Assembly: GCA_037013685.1 (NCBI GenBank)
Contig: CM072899.1
Location: forward strand, 4,878,479-4,942,478
Source of the DNA: Acridotheres tristis
Lineage: Eukaryota > Chordata > Aves > Passeriformes > Sturnidae
Direction of reading: 5' to 3'
DNA: 64,000 nt
Shown here: piece after piece, positions 24,701-37,213 of the stretch
Numbering within the stretch: the first letter of the stretch is position 1
Layout: each line of letters begins with the position of its first letter
Program-made: the position numbers and the translations under genes
Notes under the pieces: generated by a model
The model's database searches: none
What the model saw: the letters and a program-made list of their open reading frames with translations, nothing else
Told to the model about the DNA's origin: nothing

Positions 24701-27480
24701 GTTTTAGGCACTCAAAACTTGGGTTCATGGGCTGCCTCCTGTCAAATGGTGGCACAGTGGTCAGGCCTTCCTGATATTCAAGTTAAGAACTTGTCAGCCT
24801 TTTGTCTTTCAAGAGGGATAGGTTGGAATTTTTGAAGAGAATGTGTAAATGAGACAGAAATCAATGAAGTGAAGCAATCCTGCAGGAGAGGCTGGTGGGT
24901 TTCATTCCAGAGTTCATCCATATGTGAATATCTGCCTTACAAACAGTGAGCAGTGAGTCAGAATGGTTCATTACCAAGGGCAGACTTCTGTCATTGTGCT
25001 CCTGAAGTTCTTTTGTTTAATGCTTCTTGGGTTCCAACTTAGTGTGAATTTTGAGCTGCTACTCCCTGTAGGAATTGCTCTGTGATTGCTGCAGGTACCT
25101 GTTGTCTTCTGCTGGGGCTCTGAGTGCAGCTCTGGCACAGCACAGCTCTGCCCTCTGGTTACAGGGCACCTCGTGCAACAGCTTGTTAGTCCAGGGATTC
25201 CTGAACAAGTGTCAAACTGGTGTGGAAATAGCAAGTGTCACCAGTGGAAGTGCCTTTACTGTCTTAATGAAGGTTGAGAAATGTGTGATTATTTTGGAAA
25301 GCTCTGAGGGTAACACCAACAAATGTTCTTGGGAAGAAGATGGAAGTTTAGACTTGGAAAAGTGTTTTAGACCCACTGTGAGTGTGTCCTCACCTCAAGG
25401 GTGTTGTTTGTTGCTCTAATGTGCTGTTACCAGAACATCAAAACACTAGGCAGTAGGCAGTGTGTTAGGAAAGGAAGTACATCCTGGAAACATAATTTAT
25501 GGAGGAGAGACCTAAAGTAGGCAAAATATGATCCCTACCTTGGAAATCTGTGGGATTAGCACCCATGTCACCAGGAGAGGTGTCACCAGGCAGCCCCTTA
25601 CTCTGCATCTGATGGGGAAAGCATCATTCTCAGTGTAGTGTTTCCTAATAGTGGTATTGACAAGTGATATATTTCTGCTTAAGATAAAAAGTGGTTTTCA
25701 AATACCTGATAGTGTTCTCAGTATCCTTGTTTTCCTTCTCAGGAGGACTTCATGGGTTTGACACTGCTTAACTTAGATGATCTGACAAGACCATGGCCCA
25801 AGATGGCCTGGCTGAGGATCATGGAAACCCAAGAAGGTGGCATGGGGCTTTATTTACAGTCAAGAAATTAGCAAGTGAGAAGTAAGCACTGAATAGGCAG
25901 CTTCTGTGGCCCAAAGTGCATCGTTTGGGGGAGTAGCATAGCGGCTACTGAAGAGCATTGATTTATTTGATAACATCAGGAAACCATTTATGTGTTCTAT
26001 TATGGGCAGCAGTCACTGGGGGCTAGAGCTGCTGGAGCAGATAGATTGATGGGTGGGTCTGCTGTTGTGCTTGCTACTGCATAATATAAAACAAGGATAA
26101 GGACATCTCTGAAATACCAAAGGGGAAAATGGAGCCATTGCATTCTTGACTTGAGTTTTTATTATCTTTTCCTTTACCACTTCTTCTGTTCTTAAATTTT
26201 TGCCCTCTTCCCTGCAGTGTAACAGCATGAATCAAATGAGGACTTTTGGATAACGGACTTTTAATAGAGGTAAACAGGGCTTAGAACTCCATGTTTCATG
26301 TTACAAAACACAGCAAAGAGACACCATCAGCATGCAGAGCCTATTTTGCTGCTGGCAGGCTCCAGCAGAGCGTGGTTGAGACTGTGCTGAGAAATATGGT
26401 TTAAAAATTGGCAGAGCATGGTTTCATAGCCTCTCCCCCATGGTTTTGCTCCTACAGAAGCTGCATTTGCAAGGTGAGGATTTGATTTGACACCCCTGCA
26501 AAGAAAATTTGAAATTACAAGAGGAAATCTTCCTAATCCAGTGAACAGCCCAAACTGTGGGTAGCAAAATTAGCCACCCTTGCTACTCTGCTGTTACAAA
26601 GAAACCATGGACATGGTGATGTTGGAGGTGTGGCTGTCTGGTTTGCTGTGTGAATTTAGCAGCCTATAGAATACTCTGAGGAAAGAAGGAGGCACTTAGA
26701 TGAAATGGACACCTAACAAAAAAAGGAGTCTGAGGAGTTACATCAGGTCTGCAAATATAACAAAGTAAATCTTTGTAGCTGCTTAATAATTCTGAAAAAA
26801 AAATGTAAAAAATAGAAGGATGAGCCTGAGATGAACTGTCGGCCAAGAAGAGTTGATGGTGCAAATGATGTTCATGAGAGGGACAGGCCAGTCAAGAAGG
26901 AGGCGTTGGCATTGCCCCTGCATGGGAGCAGGGATGTGCCATGGGAAATGCTTCCCAGGGAGCACTCAGGCTGCTTCAAAGGGCTGGTGCCTCTTCTTGC
27001 AAGGACCTCTGTCCCCAGGCACAAGGTGCATATTGTACCAGCTGTACCTGCCTTTTTCCATCTTGGAGGACTTTCCCCTGACCAGGATGTGAGGCTTGGG
27101 AGAGGTCACCAACTGAGAGTGGCTGCACTCACACCAGAACCCCCTGTGATGGTCAGTCAGGGTTTAGACCCGGCCAAAGGCAGTGCAGGGCCTGTGGTCT
27201 TTGGCTATTTTGAGACAGACTGGAGATGCTTTGGATACAGAGACCTTTCTGATTCTTCCCAGAGGTCAGATTTACCTGCACATCTCGCAGGTACCACTCA
27301 TGTCCCTTCATCCTGCTCTGGTGATTCCAACACAGGGCGAAGCCCTGAGCAGGGCAGTGTCCTGGGAATCCTCTGGAACATGTCTGTCTTCTGCCTCCCC
27401 CAGTGGGGGACACACCAGCTGCACTGAAATGTCAGAAGGGTTTGCACAGCTGACAGGTTGCTGAAAATGGAGCATCGCCA
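18791..27480. other. Intergenic region between FRMD4B and LMOD3
   Basis: About 8.7 kb with no exon, tRNA or retroposon that I can support. Composition is mixed. The open frame at 26831-27427 is the longest here (198 codons, ATG to stop) but resembles nothing I know and is discussed as a finding. Confidence 0.6.
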
Positions 27481-27664
27481 TAAATTCTCTTTATCCAGCC
27501 AAGTGCAGCTTAATATAGACTTAGCTGCATGGGCTGCCTCCTGCACTGAGCCCGGGAGCTGCCACAGCTCATGACCAAAACATGAACTTGTCGATTTAAC
27601 CGGATCAACTACTGCTAGTGAAGGGGAAAAAAGAAAATCCTTTGAAATTTATCTTTATCTTTAG
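27417..27664 (+). promoter_or_regulatory. LMOD3: Putative LMOD3 promoter with MEF2-like site and E-boxes
   Basis: The 180-280 bases before the start codon contain two CAGCTG E-boxes (27417-27422 and 27447-27452) and CTTAATATAG (27509-27518). The last fits C(A/T)8G and is one base off the MEF2 consensus. This would suit a skeletal-muscle gene. The transcription start is not visible, and a tttatctttag acceptor at 27664 suggests a possible 5' UTR intron. Confidence 0.35.
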
Positions 27665-27696
27665 GTTTAAAAAAGTATTAGAGGAAGGAGGGAAGA

Positions 27697-27993
27697 ATGA
27701 ACATGTCTGAACTCGGCCAAAACTCTGATGAAGACGTGTGCCCTGAGGACATTGATGAAGATGAAATCCTGGCTAACCTGTCCCCTGAGGAGCTGAAGGA
27801 GCTGCAGAGTGAGATGGAAGTCATGGCCCCAGACCCTGAAGTCCCAACTGGGATGATACAGAGGGATCAGACGGAGAAACCCCCGACAGGGAGTTTTGAC
27901 CACAGGTCCCTGGTTGACTACCTGTACTGGCAGAAGGCATCCAGACGCATGCTCGAGGATGAGAGAGTTCCTGTCACCCTCTTGCCCTCTGAG
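27697..27993 (+). CDS. LMOD3: LMOD3 coding exon 1
   Basis: It runs from ATG to donor gtaaca, 99 codons in phase 0. It encodes the tropomyosin/actin-binding N-terminus, including [20 protein letters not shown]. Codons after 27993 are intron read-through. Confidence 0.94.
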
Positions 27994-30900
27994 GTAACAA
28001 GAAAAAAAAAAATCCCAAATATTTATTGTGCATCAGCAGTGGGATCTGCTTTTATACCTTTAATATCTTAACCTGCCTCTGCTTCTGTCCCTTACGTAAG
28101 GTAGAGTACAAACAAAAGTAGATTAATCCTAAAAGCCTCATCAGTGATAGAATCCAGCTTGGACTGATGTCAGGGTTAGTAATTTTTTAATTGCTTTCCC
28201 CAAATATTTACTTAAGCTTTCTAATATAAAAAAAATCCTAATTCTATTTTGAGTAAAGCAAATCACTGAGAAATGTCACAAGATCAGTTTCAGAGGATGT
28301 AACTCTAATTTGTTTGAGTTTGCATATGGAAGAACACCATGTTGCTTTTCCATGGAAGATTATATTAATTATACAAATTAAATTATTAATTGACAGAATT
28401 TAATTATATACTTGAGAAAAATCCTAAACCACTGTATTTTAACAGAGTGAAACATTTGCTAACAACCAAGCATGCAAACTCTGTGAACTAGTTCAACCCT
28501 ACTCAATACAGTGCTTAAATTTATTTGACTATCCCCATGACTTTGAAATAAAGTTAAGGTCATACTTAGATATCTTTCAGGATGAGAGCTACACTTAAAA
28601 ATAGGTTAATAGAATTGAAACTTGGCCAGATGAAACACATCCATACTTGCATGTGAAATTCACTAGAAGTGAATTTGAGGTAACTGATTTATTTTATTTT
28701 TGTTTTAAATATCAGTGGTTTGTTAATACACACCAGTGTGGCACATCCCAGGGCAGGTTTCGTAGCCTTTGGACCCCAGGAGGAATTTGTGGGATTTTTC
28801 TCCTCCTACAACACTCTTAAGCTCAAATAAGCAATTTTTAAAACACTTCTGAGGTTAAATCTGAAATCTGGGCATGGAGCTGGCTTCTGCATTCACAGCT
28901 GGTGAAGCAATCCCCACACCAAACCCACTCACCACCACAGCCCCAAGGGCAGAAGTGACTGGGACCATGTTGTCTGACTTTCTTATCTTTGAACTCCAAA
29001 CTGAGCTAATATTTTATCTTCAGTGAGGTGCTGCCTTAGGTGTGATGCTCTGGGACTGCCAGAGCAGGTGGCCTTGCTGTCCCTTGTGCTGCCCAGTCAA
29101 GGGACTTGATTCCACAGTGGTCACAGAGTGCCCCGTTCACTCCTCCTTGGGCTGAGCAAACCATCAGGGGCTCACACTGATGTCCAGTGCTTTGTGCCAT
29201 ATGAAGGAAATGTTCTCTCTTGTCAAAGAAATGTAAATCCAGAAAGAGATTTTGGATCAGAAACTCTTAACTCCCAGAAGGGTTCAAAGACCATCTTAAC
29301 ATATCATTAAGTATGTTCAGGATTTAATTGTCAGGACTTAATTTAGTAGTCAAAGATGAGAAACTGGTTTGCAGCCTCTTTAAGAACAAACTGTTCCTGT
29401 GTTCCCAAGCAAGCTGGTAAAGCCTGAATTTACAGCAACGACACTTTAAAGGATTATTCTCTATTGTATGGGCATAGAGGGATCTAAATCCAGCTGCTAC
29501 GTGTTTATTTGAGCAGAAAGTTATTGTAACAAAGATGTTTTGCAACTATTTCAGCTGTGAGGTTTTGTCTTCCTCAGAGAAGTGCTGCAGAGGAGATGGA
29601 AGGAGAGGCTGGAAGCAGTGGCGAGGTGGCTGGCAGGAGGATGCCAGGAACAGAGGGAAAAGAGAGACATTACCAAAATGAGCACGTGTCAGAGTCAAGA
29701 ACACAACCTGGGGAGACAAAGAAAGATGGAAGTGATAAGGAAAGACTGGTGGAGGAGGATGAGAAAGAAGAAGCAGAGGAGGAAGAGGAAGATGATGAAG
29801 AGGAGGAAGAAGATGAAGACGAGGAGGAGGAAGAAGAAGAAAATGAGACTGAATTGGAAACAAAGGAGAATTACACCAATGAGAACAGTCACAACAACCA
29901 GATAAGTCAGAAGCCAGGTACAGGAGAAATCAAAGAAAAGCCTAAGGAAAACGAAAAGAAAATATCAAAATTGAACATCCCCCAGAAGTTAGCTCTGGAT
30001 ACCAGCTTCATGAAGCTAAGTGCCAGGCCTTCAGGAAATCAAACCAATTTAGAAGATAGTTTGGAGAAAGTCCGAAAAAACAACCCAGATGTGAAGGAGC
30101 TCAACCTGAACAACATAGAAAACGTCCCCAAGGAAATGCTGATAGATTTTGTCAACGCCATGAAAAAGAACAAGAACGTAAAAACGTTCAGCTTGGCCAA
30201 TGTGGGGGCTGATGACAACGTGGCGTTTGCGCTGGCCAACATGCTGAGGGAGAACAGGAGCATCACCACCCTGAACATTGATTCCAACTTCATCTCTGGC
30301 AAAGGCATCGTGGCCATCATGCGCTGCCTGCAGTACAACGAGACGCTGACGGAGTTCCGCTTCCACAACCAGAGGGGCCTGCTGGGCCACCAGGCTGAGA
30401 TGGAGATTGCCAGGCTGCTGAAAGCCAACTCCACCCTCCTTAAAATGGGCTACCACTTCGAGCTTCCGGGGCCCAGGATGGTGGTGACCAACCTGCTCAG
30501 CAGGAACCTGGACAAGCAGAGGCAAAAGAGGCAAGAAGGGCAAAGGCAGCAGCAAATGAAAGAGCAGAAAGAGTTGATAGCGATGCTGGAAAATGGACTT
30601 GGGTTGCATCCCGGGATGTGGGAGATGCTGGGGGTACCGCTGCCCCAGCTGAGGATGCAGGAGTCCCCACAAGCCCCCAAACCCCCTGTCCCTGCAGCTG
30701 TGTCACTGAGCAAAAGGCAGGAGAACACGAGGCCGCCAGCACCCGAGCAGCCGAGCAGAGAGAAACCCGTCAGCTTCAAAGTGGTCAAGCTGAAGAAGAC
30801 TCAGCGCAAACCCCCCGTGCCAAAGTACGTGGAGCCTGCTGAGAAAACCAACCTCAAAGATGTCATCAAAACACTGAAACCAATTCCCAGGAGGAGACCT

Positions 30901-33158
30901 CCTCCCCTGGTGGAAATAACCCCGAGAGATCAGCTCCTCAACGACATCCGCCAGAGCAACGTCGCTTATCTCAAGCCGGTAAGTGCAGAGTGGTGGCTCT
31001 GAGGTGGGGAACAGCAGTCACTGCTGTGCTCTGAGCTCTGGCTGGAAATGTTGGGCATTGGCAGGGCTGGCAAATGCATCTGCACGCGGCATTGCCACCT
31101 TTTTGTGTCAGGCTGCTGCTCCTGGCATGCAGGTGGTTGTTTTCCAGCAGCACTGAGGTATGGCTTGTGCAGGGAACTCACTGCAAGCACCAAGGCTGCA
31201 GCATCCCTGTCTGCATCCACAAGGTAAAAGAAAGGAAATTCACTCAGGAGGTGAGCAAACCCACAGAAACTCAACTTACTGTACTCAAAATAGTGTATGA
31301 GTTATGACAGGCAAATGCTATTTTAAGACAGTTGTTTCAGGAGTACAACAGGTATAATTATTTTTCACATTAGTCCCCCATAAGCCCCATGTTTCTTTCT
31401 TCAATAGCCGTGTCTTTCCTTAGCTCTCACTTTACACAAGAGAGCACTGTCACTTGGCACACACTGAAATCCAGCCTGGACTCACAATCTGCAGCCCAGC
31501 TCCTGCCTGCCTCACCCAGGAACAAGGAGTGTATTATTTTAGTGATCCTTTGCTGCTCATTATTTTGTTTGTTCTTATAAAGATCGATTGCAAAATTCTA
31601 GTGCTAATAGGAAAAGAAAGAAATTAGATCCAAAAGCAGGGAAGATGGAACAAGTGGGAAGAAAGTAGTGGTACTGTAGGAGATTTTGTACCTGTTTTCA
31701 AGTAAAACTTTGCCACTGAAAATTGGCTCAGTGGTCAACTCAAGTGGGCTCAACATCATCCTAACTATGAGAATGCCAGTCTAAAACTGAACACTGCCTC
31801 TTGAGTATGCTCTCACTTGGGTACCAAATTCATGGGCTGCTTCTCATAATGCTGGCCACCAGATGTAACCTCTTGCTCTCCCGACCTGTTATATTCCCTT
31901 GCATTGATTCAAGAAATCCTTAAAGCTGGCTGATGTATTTGTAGCTTGATGCTTGTTTGTGTTGCCAAGGCTCAAGGAACAGGACAGAAATTCCCTTGTA
32001 ATTAAAAATAGTGAAGTGGTACTTTGTAATTATTTTTTCTTTCAATATTGACATTTTAATATAGTGGGCCTAATTTTGCTTTCATTTATACCTACAAAGA
32101 AATAATTATTTCCTCAGTAATTCCAGACAGAGTAGTTTGTCCTGATATTTTTGTCAGGAGCAGGTCCTGCAGTGACCTCGGATCCTGGTCCAGGATTACC
32201 CTGAACATTCTGTCCCCTAGGCAAGTTTTGGTGTTCTGAGTTTCTGCTGGCCAGTCCAACTTGGCTGCAGCCAAGGCTTCTCCTCTCCTCAGGGCATTTC
32301 TGGCTTTTCTAGGCCAGTCTAGGGTTTGCATTTTGGTTCCACATCCCAGACAACAAGACCTGCTTGTGGAAAGCTCACACATTGTGCTGGTGACAGCAGA
32401 CTGGTCCTACACAGCCATGGGACGTGCTGAAAGGAAGGTGGAGGACAATGACACTTGTTCTCTGCCAGGCACAGCTCTTACTTTGCACAGAAGTGGTTGA
32501 GAAACCTGGGTGCTGCCACTTGCCAGGGGTGATACTGAACCCCAGCCATTTCCCCCAAAATGTTCAGGAGGACTTTATCTATGAGAACTGTGGGGTTAAA
32601 GGTAGAGGGATAAATTCATGGTGCATTCTAAATATGCCAGATAACAATTGCTATCACAGCCCATGGAAAGATGAAATAATGGACACATGTACTGGGGGCT
32701 TGGGGTGGTTTGTTTTGCTGGATTGTCTGGGGATTTTTTGGGTTGGTTCTTTTTTGACCTCTGTCATCAGACCACTTGGCTTGGATTTGGAGCATTTAGG
32801 GTGTTATTCTCCCCATCCTACATGACCTTGGCAACTCCTTTTTGCCTCAGTTCCCTCAGCTTAATTTCTAAAATGGAGTTTTACTGCTTGAGCTGAGCCG
32901 AGTGTTTGATCTCTTTGTGGTGGGACTCAGTGCCTTCAAATTGATTTCCTGGACCTCAAGAATTGCAAACATCAAGTGGGGCATTCCAAACCAAAGAAAG
33001 CTCCCAACTAGAGCTCCTTGGAGTTGCCAGCTGTTATATTTTTAGTTCCTGAGGGTTCATATTAGACTAAACTGGCCTGGTAAATAAGACTGAGAAATTT
33101 CCTCCTCCTAATACTCCATGTCCTTGTCCAGGTGCCGTTGCCAAAGCAACTGGAGTGA
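27697..33158 (+). CDS. LMOD3: LMOD3, leiomodin-3 (3 coding exons, 574 aa)
   Basis: Joined exons: 27697-27993, 29578-30978, 33132-33158. They give 574 codons plus TGA; the human protein is 560 aa. Leiomodin-3 nucleates actin and maintains thin filaments in skeletal muscle. Residues about 18-100 hold the tropomyosin- and actin-binding N-terminus ([39 protein letters not shown]). Residues about 158-190 are almost pure Glu/Asp. The tropomodulin-type leucine-rich repeat domain spans about 240-400 ([36 protein letters not shown]). A Pro-rich linker and C-terminal WH2 motif ([18 protein letters not shown]) follow. LMOD1 and LMOD2 are alternatives, but sequence and synteny with FRMD4B and ARL6IP5 fit LMOD3. 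The second ATG, six bases on, aligns with the human start; both have A at -3. Confidence 0.96.
27994..29577 (+). other. LMOD3 intron 1
   Basis: A GT-AG intron, markedly AT-rich in its first half. No repeat or exon was recognised. Confidence 0.85.
29578..30978 (+). CDS. LMOD3: LMOD3 coding exon 2 (large family exon)
   Basis: Acceptor gtcttcctcag, donor gtaagt; 467 codons. A single large second exon is typical of leiomodins. It holds the acidic tract, the LRR domain, the Pro-rich linker and most of the WH2 motif. The frame is open upstream of the acceptor only by chance. Confidence 0.95.
29747..29851 (+). repeat. LMOD3: Polypurine tract encoding Glu/Asp run
   Basis: About 100 bases are almost pure GAG/GAA/GAT/GAC codons. 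They form the acidic region of LMOD3 and a purine-only strand interrupted by a few pyrimidines. Confidence 0.9.
30979..33131 (+). other. LMOD3 intron 2
   Basis: A GT-AG intron separating the large exon from the nine-codon last exon. I saw no repeat, RNA gene or alternative terminal exon with better support. Confidence 0.85.
33132..33158 (+). CDS. LMOD3: LMOD3 terminal coding exon (8 residues plus stop)
   Basis: After acceptor cttgtccag the phase-0 codons read VPLPKQLE and TGA. Human LMOD3 ends VQLPKELA at the same place, so this tiny exon is the true C-terminus. It lies 2.15 kb beyond exon 2. Confidence 0.9.
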   Translation: MPLPKQLE

Positions 33159-33665
33159 GAGACCAGACTGACCTGAAGAAAACAACTTGGAATAAGGACT
33201 ATTCAAGTTTTGCTTACAACTGTTTCAGCAGATGTTTTCTGCAGAACCCAGGTGGTGTATTCAATTCTTTGGGAACAAAGCTTGCAATGCACACTTGTAA
33301 TAAGTGTGGTGAAAACGGCTGGCATGGGAAAAGTCACTGCTAAGTGTTTCCATCAGGTATCAAACAATCCCGCTGCCATCTGTCTGCCAAGTGGATTTGA
33401 GGCTTCAGCTTGTTGTGGGAGTATTTTCTCAGAGGCATCAATAACCTTGTCTTTCTAGTTTGTCAGCAAACTATTTTGCTTCCACGTTGTCCTTCTGCTG
33501 CCAGATTCTGCAGGAACACGCTGTGCTTTATCTTATCTTTCTTTTCACACACACGCTACTTTATTACTCTCTTGTCCATGAGAAATGTATTTGGTTTCCA
33601 TGTATACAGCTTCATTTTTTAGGCTAAGGAAACAGAAATGAAATAAAGCTCTCTCTGTAAGATGT
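33159..33665 (+). other. LMOD3: LMOD3 3' untranslated region
   Basis: About 500 bases between the TGA and the AATAAA near 33642. The exact cleavage site is inferred. Confidence 0.75.
33642..33647 (+). terminator. LMOD3: LMOD3 polyadenylation signal
   Basis: AATAAA is followed by a GT-rich element (gatgtgtgtagc) about 20 bases on, a good cleavage context. Confidence 0.78.
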
Positions 33666-35477
33666 GTGTAGCACTTCCATTGCTAACAAAGCACTCACAG
33701 ACAGAACGACTGCTCTGGTACAACGAGCACCTTCCAGGCTCCCTCTATTTCAGAACAATGTCTAGTGGGTATTGTACCTGATCAGCATTTAAAAGATGAT
33801 GCCATGCTCTGCTTTGAGAACTGTGATGTTCAATCCTTGTGATTCACCTCTGCAATCCTTAATTGCAGCCACCTTGGAGAGCACTGAAATGCCATTTTAG
33901 GTCTCTCTCCATGCTGTTTTTGTGGCAGGAGGATGAGCCTCACCTCTTTTGCAGAGGTCCGAGAAACTCCTAATTCCTCCTAGTATGATGTGTGAATAGC
34001 ATGTCACATCCTGGCAGGGCTGGATTTGAAGGGGCAAAACCTGTATATACACAACTTAGTTTTTCCTTAATATTTCTGTGATTTTTTTTTTTTCTCCTCT
34101 CTCTTTATAATCACATTAAGTTCTTCTGCTGTCTTTTTTGTAAAGCAGCTACAGGTAAGTCACACTCTTGTGAAATACATCCACAAGAAACCAATTGTTT
34201 TAGGGTCTTTTTTCTTTTTTTTTTTTTTAAAGCTATAAGGCACAGGGAAAGAACAAAGGCTTTCCCTGTGCTAAAATGCACCTTGCTGTGGCTGCTTGAT
34301 CCAAAGGCACAGCTTTGTAGCTCCTGGCAGGATTTCCTTCAGGTGAGTTAATCTCTGAGTGATAACTCCTAACAACCTTCCCCTGGCAGCTAAATCCCAG
34401 TCCCATCCTGCTCCCCCTTCCCATGTTTATTTTAATAGTCCTGTAGTATCAGCAATGCCCAGGACCCCTTGAATCCAAGTTAGTCTCTACTATCACTTGT
34501 TTGAATTTTCATTTGTTCCTGTCCTTTTGGTACCTATCACCTGGTCTCTTTCCAATCTCCACCTTCCAAACTTGTAAAGCTCTCTCTCAGCTCTGCTTCT
34601 GTTTGCAAATGCAATGCTCCAAACTTGGGAAACCTGGTTTCTGTATTGCCCAAGTAGCTTTAAAGTATCATACAACAGGGAAGTGATGTAAAAAAATGAC
34701 AATAATTTTCATTGCAGCCCTCTCTTTTTGTAAAGGAGAAGAGTGAGAAAGGAAGAAGCTTGGCACTTCCAACCAAGCCCTTTCACAGAGCACAGCAGCA
34801 AGTGACAAATGCACCAAGTAACTCCTCAGGAAAGCTCTTGGAGCACACTGCTCTCCACACTGGCTTCAAGGCCAGGCTGGTGCAGCTCAGACTGCAGCAG
34901 TTGGGACAGGGAAGCACAAAGGAGTATATAATAGAGTGCTTTACGATCTCCAAGCTGCCAGACATCAATTACTGCTACACCCAGAAGCTGCCAAACATGA
35001 ATTTCCAGGGTGGATAGAGCATGGCCTGTGAAATTCTGCTCTGATCCATGTTCTCCCACCGAGCAGCCTCTCAGTGATCACAGGAGGAGGGAGGCAGACA
35101 CAGAGATCACACCATTAGTTTGACTGCAGCAGAGCTGGTACTAGTACTGCTCAAGGCACAGCTTCCAGTAATCCTAGAAGCAGAAATCCCTCTCAGGTAA
35201 TTAACAGAAACGTGAAATCCCAGTTAAGTAGAGTTATGTAAGAGACCAAAACTGCATGAAGAAATACCCTAAGTATTCCACCTTTGTAGAGCAGCTGTTT
35301 TAAGCATGCAAGAGCAATGCTGGAATATTTCAGCTCTGAGGTCCCTTGGGTCTCAACAAAGCTGACACAGAGCAGTCAGAGCCAGCAGCTTCATCCCCAG
35401 CGTGGGCTTGTGACACGAGCTGCAGGGTAACAGCAGATCTCCCACCACCCCAACCACAGACACAGGCACAAGCTCAA
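33666..35477. other. Intergenic region between convergent LMOD3 and ARL6IP5
   Basis: About 1.8 kb separates the inferred 3' ends of the two genes. It has two T-rich runs (34083-34095 and 34205-34230). No gene was recognised. Confidence 0.65.
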
Positions 35478-37040
35478 GTTTCCAACCATTAGAATTTATT
35501 TTTCTTCATAACTGTGCAGTTTTTAAAATGCTACTGTAATGATGAAGTCATAGGCTACTATGTTCTTTAGGTGTGGAAACAGTTTTTGAAAAACAAAGAC
35601 CATGCGCTACAAGTGAGGAACAGGCCATTGACTCTTCAGCTGGAATATACAGACATTTTTGATAAATACTGATCACCTTAACACTTAAATGGAATGACAT
35701 GTTCAGAGTTCTACACAGTTCACTATGGAAACAGCATGGCAAGTTACATAAAAGCTTCAACTTAAGGATCCTTGCTTTTTTGTTAAATTAATGACTTGGT
35801 TAGAAAAGAGAAATGCAAGAATATTTGAAATAGAGTCTCACCTGGACAACTTCCCCCCTCCCTGTTGTTGGTAAGCTCCTGTTATCAAGATGATTCCATC
35901 AGAGCTGGCAGTTAAGTTGTATATATATAAAAGAATCCCCCACACTGCTTTCAACATCAGGAGTTTTAACAGGCAATTATCTTCATGAATTTGGAATGGG
36001 TTTTCAAAAAATTGTATCTTGACATTTATTGCTTTTACTTGTAAACCTGAAATCCAGTTTATTCCTTTGAGGAGTGTTGAAGTACAGAGTCAACAGATGC
36101 ATGTTTGACCTGTACCTTTGCATTCTGGGTGAGAAGAAAGAAAAAGATGACCCACGCTCAAGAACACACACCTCCATCTACAAACAGCCTGTGCAGACTA
36201 AAGCAGGTAAGTATTAAACTAGCAGTATTTAAAAACATTAATGAAGTAGAAATCAAGCTCATCCAAACTCTCTCTTTTTCTCCCATGCTTGGCCAGAGTT
36301 TAGCTGGTACATAAGGAGGTTTGGCTCTCCTACAGAGGGGAGCAAATCTATGGATGAGGATTTTGGAGAGCCTGAAGGTAAATTACTGGGACTGGCAGGC
36401 AGTGCCAGGTATACTCTTCATGCTTACAGCTATTGAGACGGTTTCAGGGCTGCTAAAGGAGGGCTGTGAGGTGAGGACGGGAGCCCAGACTGGACACAAG
36501 CACTGCACAGTTTTACCACGTGCCAATTAAGCTGGTAATGTGGCCTCTGTAATACAGAGCACTCAAGGGACGGATTTGGAGGATGCAAGAGATACCTGCT
36601 TGTGATACATTCCAGCTCATCTGAGCATCACCAGGCTGAAAGGTGCTACCCAGCATAACCTGGCTAAACTGCAATATTTTAGAACTGAGATGAAAGGGAT
36701 GTTGCTTTAACAGACCAATTTGCTACAAGACAGTTTGAGAGACTGCATTCCATAGGTTTCCACCTCTTCCTCCTCTACTCCCAGAAGAAGAGACAAGGAA
36801 ACATGGTTAAGTTAGTATGTATTTGTGTAAACACCAGAACATTTTGCTATACAATAGAAAAAAAGTTGCTGTTCTTACGTTCTTAGAGGAGCCCTGAAGA
36901 CCTTGGAATACCTGTATCCTGCAACTATTAACCTGTACCACATGCATTTCCTGTTTTGTACATAAACTGAAAGCAAGCTTGAACAATAGTAAATAGCAAC
37001 TACACTCCTGCAACAGGCAGAAAGGCCATGTTGCAGCTGC
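35478..37040 (-). other. ARL6IP5: ARL6IP5 3' untranslated region
   Basis: About 1.5 kb between the TAA and the best polyadenylation signal. It contains no coding exon. Its end is inferred from the signal, not observed. Confidence 0.65.
35495..35500 (-). terminator. ARL6IP5: ARL6IP5 polyadenylation signal
   Basis: TTTATT on the plus strand is AATAAA on the minus strand. It is followed on the minus strand by a strong GT-rich element (cttgtgcctgtgtctgtgg). Other AATAAA matches occur nearer the stop codon, for example at 36058-36063. Confidence 0.7.
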
Positions 37041-37213
37041 TTACTCCTTCACTTTAGATATGTAGTCAGCCAGTTTGTTGATGCTATCCTCTTGCTGTTC
37101 TAGAGCATCCAGTATGAAGCCCATTGGGGTCTTCTTCAAGCCTATCCCCTCCATCTTGTTCTGCAGCTTGTTCTGTATGTTCCGGAGCCTCAGGGAAGCA
37201 TGGACAAACATCA
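37041..37213 (-). CDS. ARL6IP5: ARL6IP5 exon 3
   Basis: Minus-strand acceptor gtgtcatgcag. It encodes [20 protein letters not shown] and the C-terminal helix, ending SKVKE and TAA. Confidence 0.95.

Noticed and set aside
29695..29892. Minus-strand Phe/Leu-rich frame that looks like a membrane protein
   Set aside because: It is the complement of the LMOD3 Glu/Asp codon run; the hydrophobicity is an artefact of GAA/GAG read backwards.
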